Below are positions 15,547-23,886 of a stretch of DNA of 37,276 bases, piece by piece. Position 1 is the first letter of the stretch. Every line of letters starts with the position of its first letter. The position numbers were made by a program, and so were the translations under genes. A model generated the notes under the pieces. That model ran no database searches. It was not told where the DNA came from and was given only the letters and a program-made list of their open reading frames with translations. Origin of the DNA: an uncultured Lachnospiraceae bacterium (GTDB lineage: Bacteria > Bacillota > Clostridia > Lachnospirales > Lachnospiraceae); the NCBI GenBank assembly GCA_947177165.1, contig CAMWTP010000052.1:1-37276 (forward strand), given 5' to 3'.

Positions 15547-15828
15547 ATGAATGATTTAGAGATTATAGACAGCGATGAAGTGATATCCTGTACTGAAGCG
15601 GAGCATAAATACAGACGATGCAAATTTTTGATGATCAATATCAAAAATTACAACAGTGATTGGCATGGAACTGTGTATGCAGTATCGAGGGTACCATCAA
15701 CTCTCGGGAATCTGGTTGAGCTGGAGGATGCTTTTCAGGAAAAGGGGATACTGACAATAGTAGATGGCGAATACGCACCATCCATTTTTGACAGTGTGGA
15801 GTTAGTTTGTACAAAAAGCGTGGATTAG
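15547..15828 (+). CDS. Small protein of unknown function in the protease cassette (93 aa)
   Basis: A 93-residue cytoplasmic-type protein, acidic at the start (MNDLEIIDSDEVIS), with probable beta strands (CKFLMINIKNY, TVYAVSRV, GILTIVDGEY). There is no signal peptide and no recognised domain. AAAGGAGA upstream supports translation. It ends immediately before the start of the aspartic-protease gene (TAG then ATG with no gap), so the two are translationally coupled and likely act together, for example as partner, substrate or inhibitor (inference). Confidence 0.65.
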   Translation: MNDLEIIDSDEVISCTEAEHKYRRCKFLMINIKNYNSDWHGTVYAVSRVPSTLGNLVELEDAFQEKGILTIVDGEYAPSIFDSVELVCTKSVD

Positions 15829-16395
15829 ATGGTAGAGAATGAACATACAACAATTGATATTGGAAGAGATACGGCAATTCGGTTAAGTTGCTTTTTATCA
15901 GCGAACATACCGAATAAGGATCAGTCCGGAATAAGAAACAAACGGGTGACAAAGATTAAAAAGTTTAAATTTGATACTGGTGCGCAGTATACTTGTCTAA
16001 ATGCGAGAGAGTTTAGTATTAATTTAACAGAGGAAGAGTTTAGGAAAACATATAAAGGTAATATTATGGAAGGAACCGGATTAGATCAGACAACGCATAT
16101 AACATATTACTTATTGCAGGTAGAGAATTTTGTTGTAGAAGGTTTGGATCTTGGCAGTGTTCCCATATATATAACATTTGATTCCAGAGCATGCAAGAAC
16201 TTGTTAGGGCTTGATTTAATTAAGCTGTTTAACATTCGAATGGATTTTGATAGCGGACGAATGGAATTATCCAGGACACAGCAGTTTATGGATTTTAAGA
16301 AATTAAAGTTAAGATTGGAGCCAACGGATATGTTTCGATTGGGAATATATAAGAAGAATAGCGAAAAAGATGTAGATATACAAGATATGACTTGA
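15829..16395 (+). CDS. Retropepsin-like aspartic protease
   Basis: A 188-residue protein with the signatures of single-domain, retroviral-type aspartic proteases. The catalytic motif is D49-T-G-A in KFDTGAQYTCLNAREF. The partner motif near the C-terminus is LLGLDLIKLFNIRMDFDSGRMEL, equivalent to the LLG(M/L)D-F-x-x-D-(F/Y)-x-x-x-x-x-L part of the family. Such enzymes are active as homodimers, each subunit giving one aspartate. There is no signal peptide or TM helix, so it is probably cytoplasmic. The role of these bacterial enzymes is mostly unknown. It is co-translated with the small upstream gene, and the pair is bracketed by identical hairpins. Confidence 0.78.
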   Translation: MVENEHTTIDIGRDTAIRLSCFLSANIPNKDQSGIRNKRVTKIKKFKFDTGAQYTCLNAREFSINLTEEEFRKTYKGNIMEGTGLDQTTHITYYLLQVENFVVEGLDLGSVPIYITFDSRACKNLLGLDLIKLFNIRMDFDSGRMELSRTQQFMDFKKLKLRLEPTDMFRLGIYKKNSEKDVDIQDMT

Positions 16396-16404
16396 AGTCT
16401 GAAG

Positions 16405-16431
16405 AAATCCCCTGACCACATCAGGGGATTT
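16405..16431 (+). terminator. Terminator after the aspartic protease; right bracket of the cassette
   Basis: Exact 27-bp copy of 15448-15474: an 11-bp stem around CCACA, but with a weaker T run (TTTCATTT). Confidence 0.85.
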
Positions 16432-16767
16432 CATTTATTAATACCTGTGTTATAATAAATTCCCATCGTAATCCTCATTTCAGTTTTTCGAGCTTCACCG
16501 CAATGAACAATAGATGGATTGCTTCATTTATCCTGATTTTAAACTTCGTTGCGGCGAATGATAAATTCTGATTTTATTTTACGCCATAACCAAAAAATGT
16601 GCAATCATAATAATTGTAAGGCGGATGTAAGGATTTTTTCAAAAAAATAGCTTACAATGGGATTCGTACAGGGCAAAGAACTGCCGCGAATCTGCTGCGT
16701 CATTACACCACCGAAAGCATAAAGCTGGCTCTGTATCACAATCACATGAGGAGGTTCCGAATAGAAG
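16432..16767. other. Intergenic region with inverted repeats, ahead of the ABC transporter
   Basis: No coding sequence seen. A TG-extended TATAAT (16448-16456) could start a short transcript. TTCACCGCAATGAA (16494-16507) is an imperfect inverted copy of TTCGTTGCGGCGAA (16545-16558), and ATTTATC (16526) is an inverted copy of GATAAAT (16560). These pairings cross, so they would be alternatives. The TGTAAG boxes and the -10 of the transporter operon lie at 16615-16658. Confidence 0.5.
16615..16658 (+). promoter_or_regulatory. TGTAAG-N5-TGTAAG activator box and -10 of the ABC transporter operon
   Basis: TGTAAG occurs at 16615-16620 and 16626-16631, exactly 11 bp apart, and an inverted CTTACA lies at 16651-16656. 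A -10 (TACAAT, 16653-16658) is present but no -35. The direct repeat covers the -35 region, as expected for activation by an OmpR-type regulator. The spacing equals that of WalR/VicR boxes (TGTWAH-N5-TGTWAH), with G in the last position as deviation. Confidence 0.5.
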
Positions 16768-17526
16768 ATGAACGACAACAAAGTAGTAGAAATCAAAAAT
16801 CTGATCAAGAGCTACGGCGCAAAAGACTTTCAGACGACCGTGCTCAAAGGGATCGATCTGACCATTCACAAGGATGATTTTATCGCGATCATGGGACCGT
16901 CGGGCTCGGGCAAGACGACGCTCTTAAATATTTTATCCACAATCGACAAGCCCACGCAGGGCATGGTCATGCTCGACGGACATGATGTGACGCACATCTC
17001 AAACAAGGAGCTGGCAAAACTCAGAAAGGACAAAATCGGCTTTGTCTTTCAGGATTACAATCTGCTGGACACCATGACACTGCAGGATAATATCGCGCTG
17101 CCGTTAGCGCTCGACGGTGCGCCGGCAAAACAGATTCTGGAAAAGACAAGGGAACTTGCAGCGGCCTTTGGGCTGGAAGCCCAGCTTCGCAAATACCCTT
17201 ATCAGCTGTCTGGCGGGCAGAAGCAGAGAGGGGCAGTGTGCAGGGCGCTGATCACCAATCCGGAGATTATCTTTGCCGACGAGCCGACAGGGGCGCTGGA
17301 CTCCAAGGCGGGAAAAGATCTGCTGCACTGTCTGTGCAGGGTCAATGAGAGCGGGCAGGCGACGATCCTGATGGTGACGCATGACCCGCACTGCGCCTCG
17401 TATGCGAAGGACGTCTATCTGCTGAGTGATGGGATGATGAAATGCCGCATCAGCAGAGGAAACGACAGAAAAGAGTTTTACAACAGAATCATCGACTTGC
17501 AGACTTCGATTGGAGGTTATATATGA
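16768..17526 (+). CDS. Bce-like ABC transporter ATPase
   Basis: A 252-residue ATP-binding subunit of the MacB/LolD/BceA class. Motifs in order: Walker A GPSGSGKTT (residues 43-51), Q loop VFQDYNLLDTMTLQDNI, signature LSGGQKQRGAVCRAL, Walker B IIFADEPTGALDS and switch histidine VTHD. The sequence YNLLDTMTLQDNIALPLAL is typical of BceA-like ATPases. AGGAGG lies upstream of the ATG. The stop overlaps the permease start (ATGA). BceAB-type transporters give resistance to, and sense, peptide antibiotics that target lipid II cycle intermediates. This specific role is inferred from the family. Confidence 0.9.
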   Translation: MNDNKVVEIKNLIKSYGAKDFQTTVLKGIDLTIHKDDFIAIMGPSGSGKTTLLNILSTIDKPTQGMVMLDGHDVTHISNKELAKLRKDKIGFVFQDYNLLDTMTLQDNIALPLALDGAPAKQILEKTRELAAAFGLEAQLRKYPYQLSGGQKQRGAVCRALITNPEIIFADEPTGALDSKAGKDLLHCLCRVNESGQATILMVTHDPHCASYAKDVYLLSDGMMKCRISRGNDRKEFYNRIIDLQTSIGGYI

Positions 17527-19394
17527 GAATGCTTCGTCTTGCATTTATGAACTTTAGAAATAGTTTTAAGAGCTATCTGTCACTGGTGCTCTCCCTGGCG
17601 TTCACGATACTGGTTCTGTTTAATTTTCAGAATATCATCTATTCAGAATCGTTTGCAATACTGGGAGCGCATAACAAGCAGTATATCGACATGCTGATAC
17701 AGACAGTGTCCGTCGTGCTTGGCTGTTTTATGTTTTTTTTCCTGTGGTATGCGACCAATGTCTTTCTGACAAGGCGCAAGAGGGAAATCGGCATCTACAT
17801 TTTCATGGGAATGTCAAACAGGAAGATCGGCAGTCTCTATGTGATTGAGATCAGCTTTGTGGGAATCACCGCGCTCGTGGTGGGAGTTGGTTTCGGTGCA
17901 CTGCTGGGAGGACTGTTTCAGCTGATCATGGGCGCTGTCTCCGACATCGCGATCGATGTCAGGTTTGGATTTTCGTGGCAGGCAGTAAAAGTGACAGGAG
18001 TGTCATTTTTGCTCATGTATCTGTTTTTTGCATTGAAAGGATACTGGAACATCACACGCAGCAGCGTGCTCAATATGATTTCGGCGGCAAGGCAGAACGA
18101 GTATGTGCGCATGCCAAAGACGATATTGTCTGTGAAGGCCGTGCTGGGTGTGGGCGTGCTCGCGTCGGGATACTATCTGGCAAATGATGGCAGCAGAAAG
18201 GATATGTTGGGAAATGCACTGCTGGCTGTCGTGCTTGTCATCGTCGGTGTATATCTGCTGTTCGGCGGTCTGATTCCGCTGATCTTTCAGACACTGGCAG
18301 CAAATAAAAGCTTTCTGTACAGCGGGCAGAGGTGCCTGTGGGTGAATCAGATGATCTTCCGCATGCGGAAGAACTACCGCACATACGCGATGGTCTGCAT
18401 TGTGGGAATCTGCTCGATCACGGCGCTTGCGACCGGCTTTGCGATGAAGGAGCGCTATCACAATATGATACTCTTTGACAACCAGTATACGTTTCAGCTG
18501 CTCACGAACCAGGGCGGCCTGGAGGATCGGGCTGCCGCGCTGATCGGCGGGGCAGGGGACATTGCTTTTCAGACGTCGCTTACGGCGCTGAGTCCGGACG
18601 CAGAGCATCTGGTGGTGCGGTATTCGGATGTGAAGCGCATTGCGCAGGAGAGGGGCGCGGCGTTTGACATAGCGGAACCGGCAGATGATGAGACGTATGC
18701 GCTGTCGCATCAGATGCTGATGTCATTGCGCATCAATCAGAAGCCGGTGCCTGTGACAATCGGCGATAAGGACTATCTGGAGACACAGACCTTAAGAGAC
18801 GCTTACATTGGATATATGCAGAAGCAGATGGGATGCTTTTACATTGTCTCGGACAGTGAGTACGAGCGCATGAAAGGACAGAGCACAATGCTGTATATCC
18901 ACAACTTTAAGCTTGCAGATGACACGGCCTTTGAGGCGGCGCGCGCCGCGGTAGATGTCCTGATCAGCAACACGGATGAAAACTTTACAGCGCGTGTGGC
19001 AGTCGACCCGTTTGACAATGATCTCGACTGGGTGAAGGTGCTTCACTCGCTCTGCATCTTTATGTTTCTGGTGTTCGTTGTCGCGTGCGGCTGCATCATG
19101 TTCATGAAGCTCTACAATGACTCATTTGAGGAAAAGGAGCGCTACCTCGTCCTCAAAAAGCTTGGATTCCCGGCGGGGACGCTCTCCGCATCGATTGCGC
19201 ACGAGCTGCTTAGCGCCTACATGCTGCCCTTTGTGGTCATGGTGGTATCTGCGTATTTCTCTGTGCACGCGCTCGGCAAAATGATGTACACCAGCCTGTT
19301 GTCCATCTATTTCGTGAGCACTCTCGCAGTGCTTGTGGTGTTTGTGCTCTGTTATATCCTTTCTGTCGCAGTGTATCGGAGAAATGTTTCTTAG
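17523..19394 (+). CDS. Bce-like FtsX-family permease
   Basis: A 623-residue permease. ATG 17523 overlaps the ATPase stop and has GGAGG upstream, so I use it rather than the longer open frame. The plan is that of BceB: N-terminal helix (about 18-36), paired helices around residues 55-80, 105-160 and 165-180, two further pairs up to about residue 310, then an extracellular domain of about 190 residues (310-510) before the last three helices. The family usually has 620-660 residues and 10 TM helices, which fits. It is the membrane part of an antimicrobial-peptide resistance or sensing transporter. A terminator follows at 19430. Confidence 0.88.
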   Translation: MRMLRLAFMNFRNSFKSYLSLVLSLAFTILVLFNFQNIIYSESFAILGAHNKQYIDMLIQTVSVVLGCFMFFFLWYATNVFLTRRKREIGIYIFMGMSNRKIGSLYVIEISFVGITALVVGVGFGALLGGLFQLIMGAVSDIAIDVRFGFSWQAVKVTGVSFLLMYLFFALKGYWNITRSSVLNMISAARQNEYVRMPKTILSVKAVLGVGVLASGYYLANDGSRKDMLGNALLAVVLVIVGVYLLFGGLIPLIFQTLAANKSFLYSGQRCLWVNQMIFRMRKNYRTYAMVCIVGICSITALATGFAMKERYHNMILFDNQYTFQLLTNQGGLEDRAAALIGGAGDIAFQTSLTALSPDAEHLVVRYSDVKRIAQERGAAFDIAEPADDETYALSHQMLMSLRINQKPVPVTIGDKDYLETQTLRDAYIGYMQKQMGCFYIVSDSEYERMKGQSTMLYIHNFKLADDTAFEAARAAVDVLISNTDENFTARVAVDPFDNDLDWVKVLHSLCIFMFLVFVVACGCIMFMKLYNDSFEEKERYLVLKKLGFPAGTLSASIAHELLSAYMLPFVVMVVSAYFSVHALGKMMYTSLLSIYFVSTLAVLVVFVLCYILSVAVYRRNVS

Positions 19395-19429
19395 TTCCCG
19401 TCTCCGATTAGGACAGTCTGTCCATCAAA

Positions 19430-19459
19430 GGCGAATCCGTAGTGGCGGATTCGCTTTTT
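19430..19459 (+). terminator. Terminator of the ABC transporter operon
   Basis: GCGAATCCG and CGGATTCGC form a perfect 9-bp stem, followed by five T. Confidence 0.9.
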
Positions 19460-19495
19460 CGGTATTCCCCATTTCGTGTTTTCCAAAAACTTTTA

Positions 19496-19525
19496 TTTAC
19501 TTTTGTTTTCAGGTAGTGGTAATAT
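19496..19525 (+). promoter_or_regulatory. Promoter of the secreted protein/two-component operon
   Basis: TTTACT (19496-19501), an 18-nt spacer and TAATAT (19520-19525) with an extended TGG just before it. It reads into the gene starting at 19584. Confidence 0.45.
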
Positions 19526-19583
19526 AGAAATGATCAGAGTTTTATCAGGAACGATTCAGAGAGAGAAAGGTAAGGCGCATTTC

Positions 19584-20852
19584 ATGATGTTACCAAAGAG
19601 GAAAATGCAGCGGCGGCTGTCATTCAGACAGAAAGCGAAGCTCTTAGCCGCGCTCTGTGCAGTGGGGCTGCTCACACCGCGTCTGTCCACAGCAGCCGCA
19701 GAAGCGGACACAGCCGCGACACAAATATCCGCGGCACAGACAGTCAGGGACGAAGAAGATACCCTTGCCCTGTACGAGGAGTACAATGCGCGCTTTGCGG
19801 CAGTCGAACACAAGAGTGATATCACAGAAAAAGGTTTTGAGATCGTGGACATCCACATTTTCCCGGTCCAGTACGAAATAGACAAACAAAAGGAGATGGA
19901 GACCGAACTGGTAAGACAGATGAAAGCGGACCCCGATGCCGACGTAATCGATTTAAAATTGAACATGGAAGCGCCGATGCTGATGCTTCCCGCATATGAC
20001 AGGACATACAACCGCCTCGCGCTGTTTTTTGTGGATGAAGATGACAGGATCGTGTATAAGACAGACCGCTTTGAGACCAACAGCTGTGTGTTGGGACGGA
20101 TGCAGCAGCCTGCGCAGGAGCTGGTCTCCGTGGCATTTCAGGATCTGAATGGCGATACGCTGACAGACATTATACTGATCACTTCCTGCGAAGTAGGTGA
20201 AGGCAGGAAATACCGGATAGGAGATGTCATCTTTCAGGATACGGAGGGGCTCATTTTTTATAGGGACTACCGCATTTCGGACAAGATCAACCGCTTCGGC
20301 ATGAACCAGAATACGGACTCGATCACCGCGTTCGTGAGGGATGGTTATTCTACAGAGTTTTTGTACACGGCTGTCACGCTGCAGGAGCTGCTGCAGCACA
20401 ATTTCCAGATTATTACGGAGCAGTGCTACACAAGGACTTTCGGCAAGCTTGGAAAGCTGCAGGTCGTGCCGGGAACTTACCATATTGCGGATTATGATGT
20501 ATTCATGATCTATCTTGTCAACGAGCAGGACTATATCCTGTCGATGCTTCAGCCCATGGGCGATTACGATAATCTCTATGCGCTCAAGGGCATCAACTGC
20601 AGGGACATTGACGGCGACGGACTAAAGGACATCGTTGTGCTGGCAAGATACAGCTATGAGGACGAGGAGCACAGGCTTGCAATAGTGAATGATTACAGCA
20701 TCTATTACCAGAGAACCGGCGGATTCTCGGCAGATACGGAGATCAAGAGCCAGTATCAGTGCGGCGAGGAAGATACGATGCAGAGTGTTGTGGAGAAAGC
20801 GAGAGCTTATTGGGGGTGGAAAACAGAAGATGATACGGATACTGATCGTTGA
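19584..20852 (+). CDS. Secreted protein with two Asp-rich FG-GAP-like motifs, two-component operon
   Basis: A 422-residue exported protein. ATG 19584 is used because TAAGG lies 8 nt upstream and the signal peptide (KRKMQRRLSFRQKAKLLAALCAVGLL, cleavage near residue 32) then starts normally; the frame is open to 19476. Two Asp-rich calcium-loop motifs, DLNGDTLTDIILI and DIDGDGLKDIVVL, resemble those of FG-GAP/VCBS-type beta-propeller repeats. No catalytic motif is seen. It overlaps the response regulator gene by 23 nt, so it belongs to the same regulatory operon. It may be an extracytoplasmic sensor or accessory protein for the kinase (inference). Confidence 0.7.
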   Translation: MMLPKRKMQRRLSFRQKAKLLAALCAVGLLTPRLSTAAAEADTAATQISAAQTVRDEEDTLALYEEYNARFAAVEHKSDITEKGFEIVDIHIFPVQYEIDKQKEMETELVRQMKADPDADVIDLKLNMEAPMLMLPAYDRTYNRLALFFVDEDDRIVYKTDRFETNSCVLGRMQQPAQELVSVAFQDLNGDTLTDIILITSCEVGEGRKYRIGDVIFQDTEGLIFYRDYRISDKINRFGMNQNTDSITAFVRDGYSTEFLYTAVTLQELLQHNFQIITEQCYTRTFGKLGKLQVVPGTYHIADYDVFMIYLVNEQDYILSMLQPMGDYDNLYALKGINCRDIDGDGLKDIVVLARYSYEDEEHRLAIVNDYSIYYQRTGGFSADTEIKSQYQCGEEDTMQSVVEKARAYWGWKTEDDTDTDR

Positions 20853-21489
20853 TGATGAAAAACCAATTTGTGATTTGATCGATTTAAATTTATCCTCGGC
20901 GGGTTATCACTGTACGGCAGTGCAGGATGGGCTGAAGGCAATCGATTTGATTGAAAAGGAGGCCTTTGACCTGGTTTTGCTCGACATCATGCTGCCCGGA
21001 GCAGACGGCTATGATGTCATGGAGTACATACGCCCGCTCGGGATTCCCGTGATTTTTATCACGGCAAAATACGAGGTCAAGAACAGAGTGAAAGGCCTGA
21101 AACTCGGAGCGGACGACTACCTCGTAAAACCTTTTGACGTGGTGGAGCTGGTCGCGCGCGTGGAGGCGGTTCTCAGGCGGTACAACAAGGCGGAACAGCG
21201 GCTCACGGCGGGGGACGTGACTGTCGATGTGGAGGCGCACCGCGTGACGAAGGGAAACAAACCCGTTGAGCTGACCAACAAGGAGTTTGGGCTGCTGGTG
21301 CTCTTTATGAAAAATAAAAATGTCGCGCTGTTTCGCGAGACCTTGTATGAGAAGGTGTGGGAGGGCGAGTATTTTGCCGACAGCCGCACATTGGACCTGC
21401 ATGTCCAGCGCCTCAGAAAGAAGCTTGGATGGGAACACAGTCTGGTAGCAGTATACAAAGTAGGCTACCGTCTGGAGGTATCGGATTAG
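20830..21489 (+). CDS. OmpR-family response regulator
   Basis: A 219-residue regulator. ATG 20830 is chosen because MIRILIVDDE is the expected start of a receiver domain and GGGGGTGG lies upstream; the longer open frame from 20689 lies inside the previous gene. Phospho-acceptor D52 (LVLLDIMLPGADGYDV), T78 (IFITAK) and K100 (LVKPF) are present. The winged helix shows LTNKEFGLLVLFMKNKN, FRETLYEKVWEGEYFADSRTLDLHVQRLRKKL and a final YKVGYRLE. It works with the kinase starting 3 nt after its stop. A box of type TGTAAA-N5-TGTAAA at 23738 lies downstream of its operon and is a candidate target. Confidence 0.92.
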   Translation: MIRILIVDDEKPICDLIDLNLSSAGYHCTAVQDGLKAIDLIEKEAFDLVLLDIMLPGADGYDVMEYIRPLGIPVIFITAKYEVKNRVKGLKLGADDYLVKPFDVVELVARVEAVLRRYNKAEQRLTAGDVTVDVEAHRVTKGNKPVELTNKEFGLLVLFMKNKNVALFRETLYEKVWEGEYFADSRTLDLHVQRLRKKLGWEHSLVAVYKVGYRLEVSD

Positions 21490-21492
21490 ACA

Positions 21493-22896
21493 ATGAAAAT
21501 TTCACTGAAGTTACTATTATCGACCATCGTTGTCATGGCGCTGGCGCTTGGATTCAGCGGATTTTATTTCGTAAATTATGTGTTTGAGACTTCGCTTGCG
21601 CGGGAAGTGGGGCAGGCATCCGACGAGAGCAATATCCTGAGCTTTGCCTTTGAGACGGCAGCCCTGAATGTGCCGGCGCAGTACAGCGTGCTTCCCGACA
21701 GTACCGTGGAGGAGATCGCCTCAAATCTCGAGCGGAGCGGGCGGACGACCAGTCGACTGATTCGGATTGCCGATGGGCAGAAGAAAGTGCTGCACACGAG
21801 CGACGGTTTTGACGCGGACGAACAGCTCCTGCAGCAGACTTGGACGGACACCAAGACATACCGCATTATCGAGACATCAAACGGCTACTACATCCACACA
21901 TGCGCAGCGATCAGTTCCCTCGGCAGAATCCTCTATCTGGAAACGATGAAAGATATTTCCGATGTGTTCACAGAGCGCGCGATGGGATTCTCCCTGTATC
22001 GGAAGGTGACGCTCGTCATGCTGCTGATCGGCACCGCGATCATGCATTTGATTGCCTCGCTTCTGACCAAGCCAATCCGGCTGCTCACCAGGGCAACGAT
22101 AAGGATGTCGGCGGGGAACTATGAATACCGGGCAAGACAGGTGAGTAACGACGAGTTGGGTCAGCTGACGTGCGCTTTTAACGACATGGCGAATGCGCTG
22201 GAAGAGAATATCGAGAAGCTTGAGGTGGAGAACGAGGCGAAGGAGGAGTTTATGGGAGCCTTCGCCCATGAGCTCAAGACGCCGCTCACCGCGATTATTG
22301 GCTATGCCGACCTGCTTCGCTCGCACAAGCTGGACGAGGAAAAAAGTTTTCTCTCAGCCAATTACATCTACACGGAGGGAAAACGCCTTGAGGCGATGTC
22401 CTTCCGCCTGCTGGATATCATTGTGGCAAAGAAGGACGAGGCGGAGCTGGGGGCTGTCCGCACAGCGGAGATTTTCGAGTATCTGCGGGAGATGTTTGCG
22501 GAGGAAAACCGCGGCATGAAGTTCGAATTTGCCTACGATGACGACATTGTGCTGGTGGAGATCAATCTGATTAAGACTGTGCTTGTCAATCTGATTGACA
22601 ACGCCTGCAAGGCGTCTGAGGCGGGGAGCACAGTTACTGTCAGGGGAAGAAAGCTTGACGAAGGCTACCGCTTTGAGGTCGAGGACGAGGGAATCGGCAT
22701 ACCGGTCGAGGAACAGCGCAAGATCACAAAGGCGTTCTACATGGTAGACAAATCCCGCTCGAGGAGCAAGAATGGCGCAGGACTCGGACTTGCACTGTGC
22801 GAGGAAATCTTAAAGATTCATCACAGTGAGCTGACGATACAGAGCGAGCAGGGGAAGGGCTCCTGCATCGGATTCACTTTGGGGGGATATACATGA
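21493..22896 (+). CDS. HAMP-containing sensor histidine kinase
   Basis: A 467-residue kinase. TM1 (about 9-28), an extracytoplasmic sensor of about 140 residues, TM2 (about 172-191), HAMP (about 192-244, TKPIRLLTRATIRMSAGNY), then the HisKA domain with H259 in FAHELKTPLTAIIGYADLL. The ATPase part has VLVNLIDNACKAS (N box), VEDEGIGI (G1), AFYMVDKSRSR (F) and GAGLGLALCEEI (G2). All catalytic motifs look intact. It overlaps the following membrane-anchored gene by 4 nt (ATGA). It differs clearly from the Bce-type kinase at 7734, which has no outer domain. The ligand is unknown; the neighbours suggest envelope sensing. Confidence 0.92.
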   Translation: MKISLKLLLSTIVVMALALGFSGFYFVNYVFETSLAREVGQASDESNILSFAFETAALNVPAQYSVLPDSTVEEIASNLERSGRTTSRLIRIADGQKKVLHTSDGFDADEQLLQQTWTDTKTYRIIETSNGYYIHTCAAISSLGRILYLETMKDISDVFTERAMGFSLYRKVTLVMLLIGTAIMHLIASLLTKPIRLLTRATIRMSAGNYEYRARQVSNDELGQLTCAFNDMANALEENIEKLEVENEAKEEFMGAFAHELKTPLTAIIGYADLLRSHKLDEEKSFLSANYIYTEGKRLEAMSFRLLDIIVAKKDEAELGAVRTAEIFEYLREMFAEENRGMKFEFAYDDDIVLVEINLIKTVLVNLIDNACKASEAGSTVTVRGRKLDEGYRFEVEDEGIGIPVEEQRKITKAFYMVDKSRSRSKNGAGLGLALCEEILKIHHSELTIQSEQGKGSCIGFTLGGYT

Positions 22897-23720
22897 GAAA
22901 TACGGCGCGATATTTTGCAGTTTTCCTGGCAGTAGTGCTTGTGATCGCAGTCTCCATATGGGGACCGGAGGCACTCGCAAAGTACAAGGACAAGGGAATC
23001 CTGAACGAGCCGCATATTGAGCTGGTGATGGAGGCCGGAGAGGGCTACCGCTACCAGATGAACGCGAACGAAAAGCTCTATATCCTGTCGAGATGTCTCG
23101 GAAGTCAGGCGCTTTCGGAGAGTGAGAATTCACTGACCTTTTATGCTGGAAACGCCAGTCTGGGTTATGAGGATTTGGAGGGCTCTTACGCGTTTGTGCG
23201 CAAATACAACGGGCCGTCGGGCAATGAAATCACGGACGGGCAGATTTATGCGGCCTGCAATGAAGGTCTGGCGATGCTCAAGGAGCTGAACATTCTGCCG
23301 GGGGATGTCAGGGACGTGAATGCGGCTTCCTATAATGCGACACTGTATTCTGCAATTGATGTGCTGGAGCCGCGCAACAACGTTGCAGTCTGGAAGATGG
23401 AACTGTCAAACAGCCAGAAAAACGCGGATAAGGAAAACAGGCTGATCGACGCCTACATTGATGCTGACGACGGCAAAATCTATGAATTTTATGCCAGAAC
23501 CTCACTTTTGTGGGGAGACATTGATACGGATGCCATCATCGAGGCATGGGGAAACTATATGGGACTTGACACGCCGGCAGCGTATGAGTCAGACAATCCT
23601 CTGCTGGAGACGACGCCCTACTTCAAAAAATATGTCTTTTCAGGCATGGGTGACGACAGGACAATCGTCACGGTCGGATATTATGAAGGAATTAACGAAA
23701 TTTTTTTGAAAATATCTTAA
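22893..23720 (+). CDS. Membrane-anchored protein of the two-component operon (275 aa)
   Basis: The N-terminal hydrophobic segment (residues about 7-25) acts as anchor or signal, and the remaining 250 residues should be outside the membrane. LIDAYIDADDGKIYEFYART is a strand pattern like that of PepSY/YycI-type domains. It overlaps the kinase stop (ATGA) and ends the operon. An anchored protein right after a response regulator-kinase pair recalls YycH/YycI, which restrain WalK in Firmicutes. This comparison rests on position and topology, as clear sequence similarity cannot be shown by eye. The family is not firmly recognised. Confidence 0.65.
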   Translation: MRNTARYFAVFLAVVLVIAVSIWGPEALAKYKDKGILNEPHIELVMEAGEGYRYQMNANEKLYILSRCLGSQALSESENSLTFYAGNASLGYEDLEGSYAFVRKYNGPSGNEITDGQIYAACNEGLAMLKELNILPGDVRDVNAASYNATLYSAIDVLEPRNNVAVWKMELSNSQKNADKENRLIDAYIDADDGKIYEFYARTSLLWGDIDTDAIIEAWGNYMGLDTPAAYESDNPLLETTPYFKKYVFSGMGDDRTIVTVGYYEGINEIFLKIS

Positions 23721-23727
23721 AAACCTC

Positions 23728-23816
23728 GTAAAAAGCCTGTAAAAACTCTGTAAAGTATGCAAATCTGATGCAAAAATGATGGTACTTTGATACAAAAATG
23801 ATGATAATTTGATGCA
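23728..23816. repeat. Phased GTAAA/GCAAA boxes and two 22-bp tandem repeats
   Basis: GTAAA starts at 23728, 23739 and 23750, and GCAAA at 23759 and 23770, almost all 11 bp apart. TGTAAA-AACTC-TGTAAA (23738-23754) fits the WalR/VicR consensus TGTWAH-N5-TGTWAH perfectly. Two 22-bp units (23766-23787 and 23788-23809, 19 of 22 identical) and a partial third follow. A weak -10 (GATAAT, 23803) lies inside. This is probably a regulator-binding array for the amidase/deacetylase gene. Confidence 0.6.
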
Positions 23817-23886
23817 CCCTTCTTTTAAACTGGATTCATGAGAATCAAGATGAGCATTGAGACGAAAGAGGAAGGTGCAGCGGATA

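Noticed and set aside
19476..19583. Longer N-terminus for the FG-GAP-like secreted protein
   Set aside because: It covers the promoter and would bury the signal peptide; no ribosome site at the upstream start.
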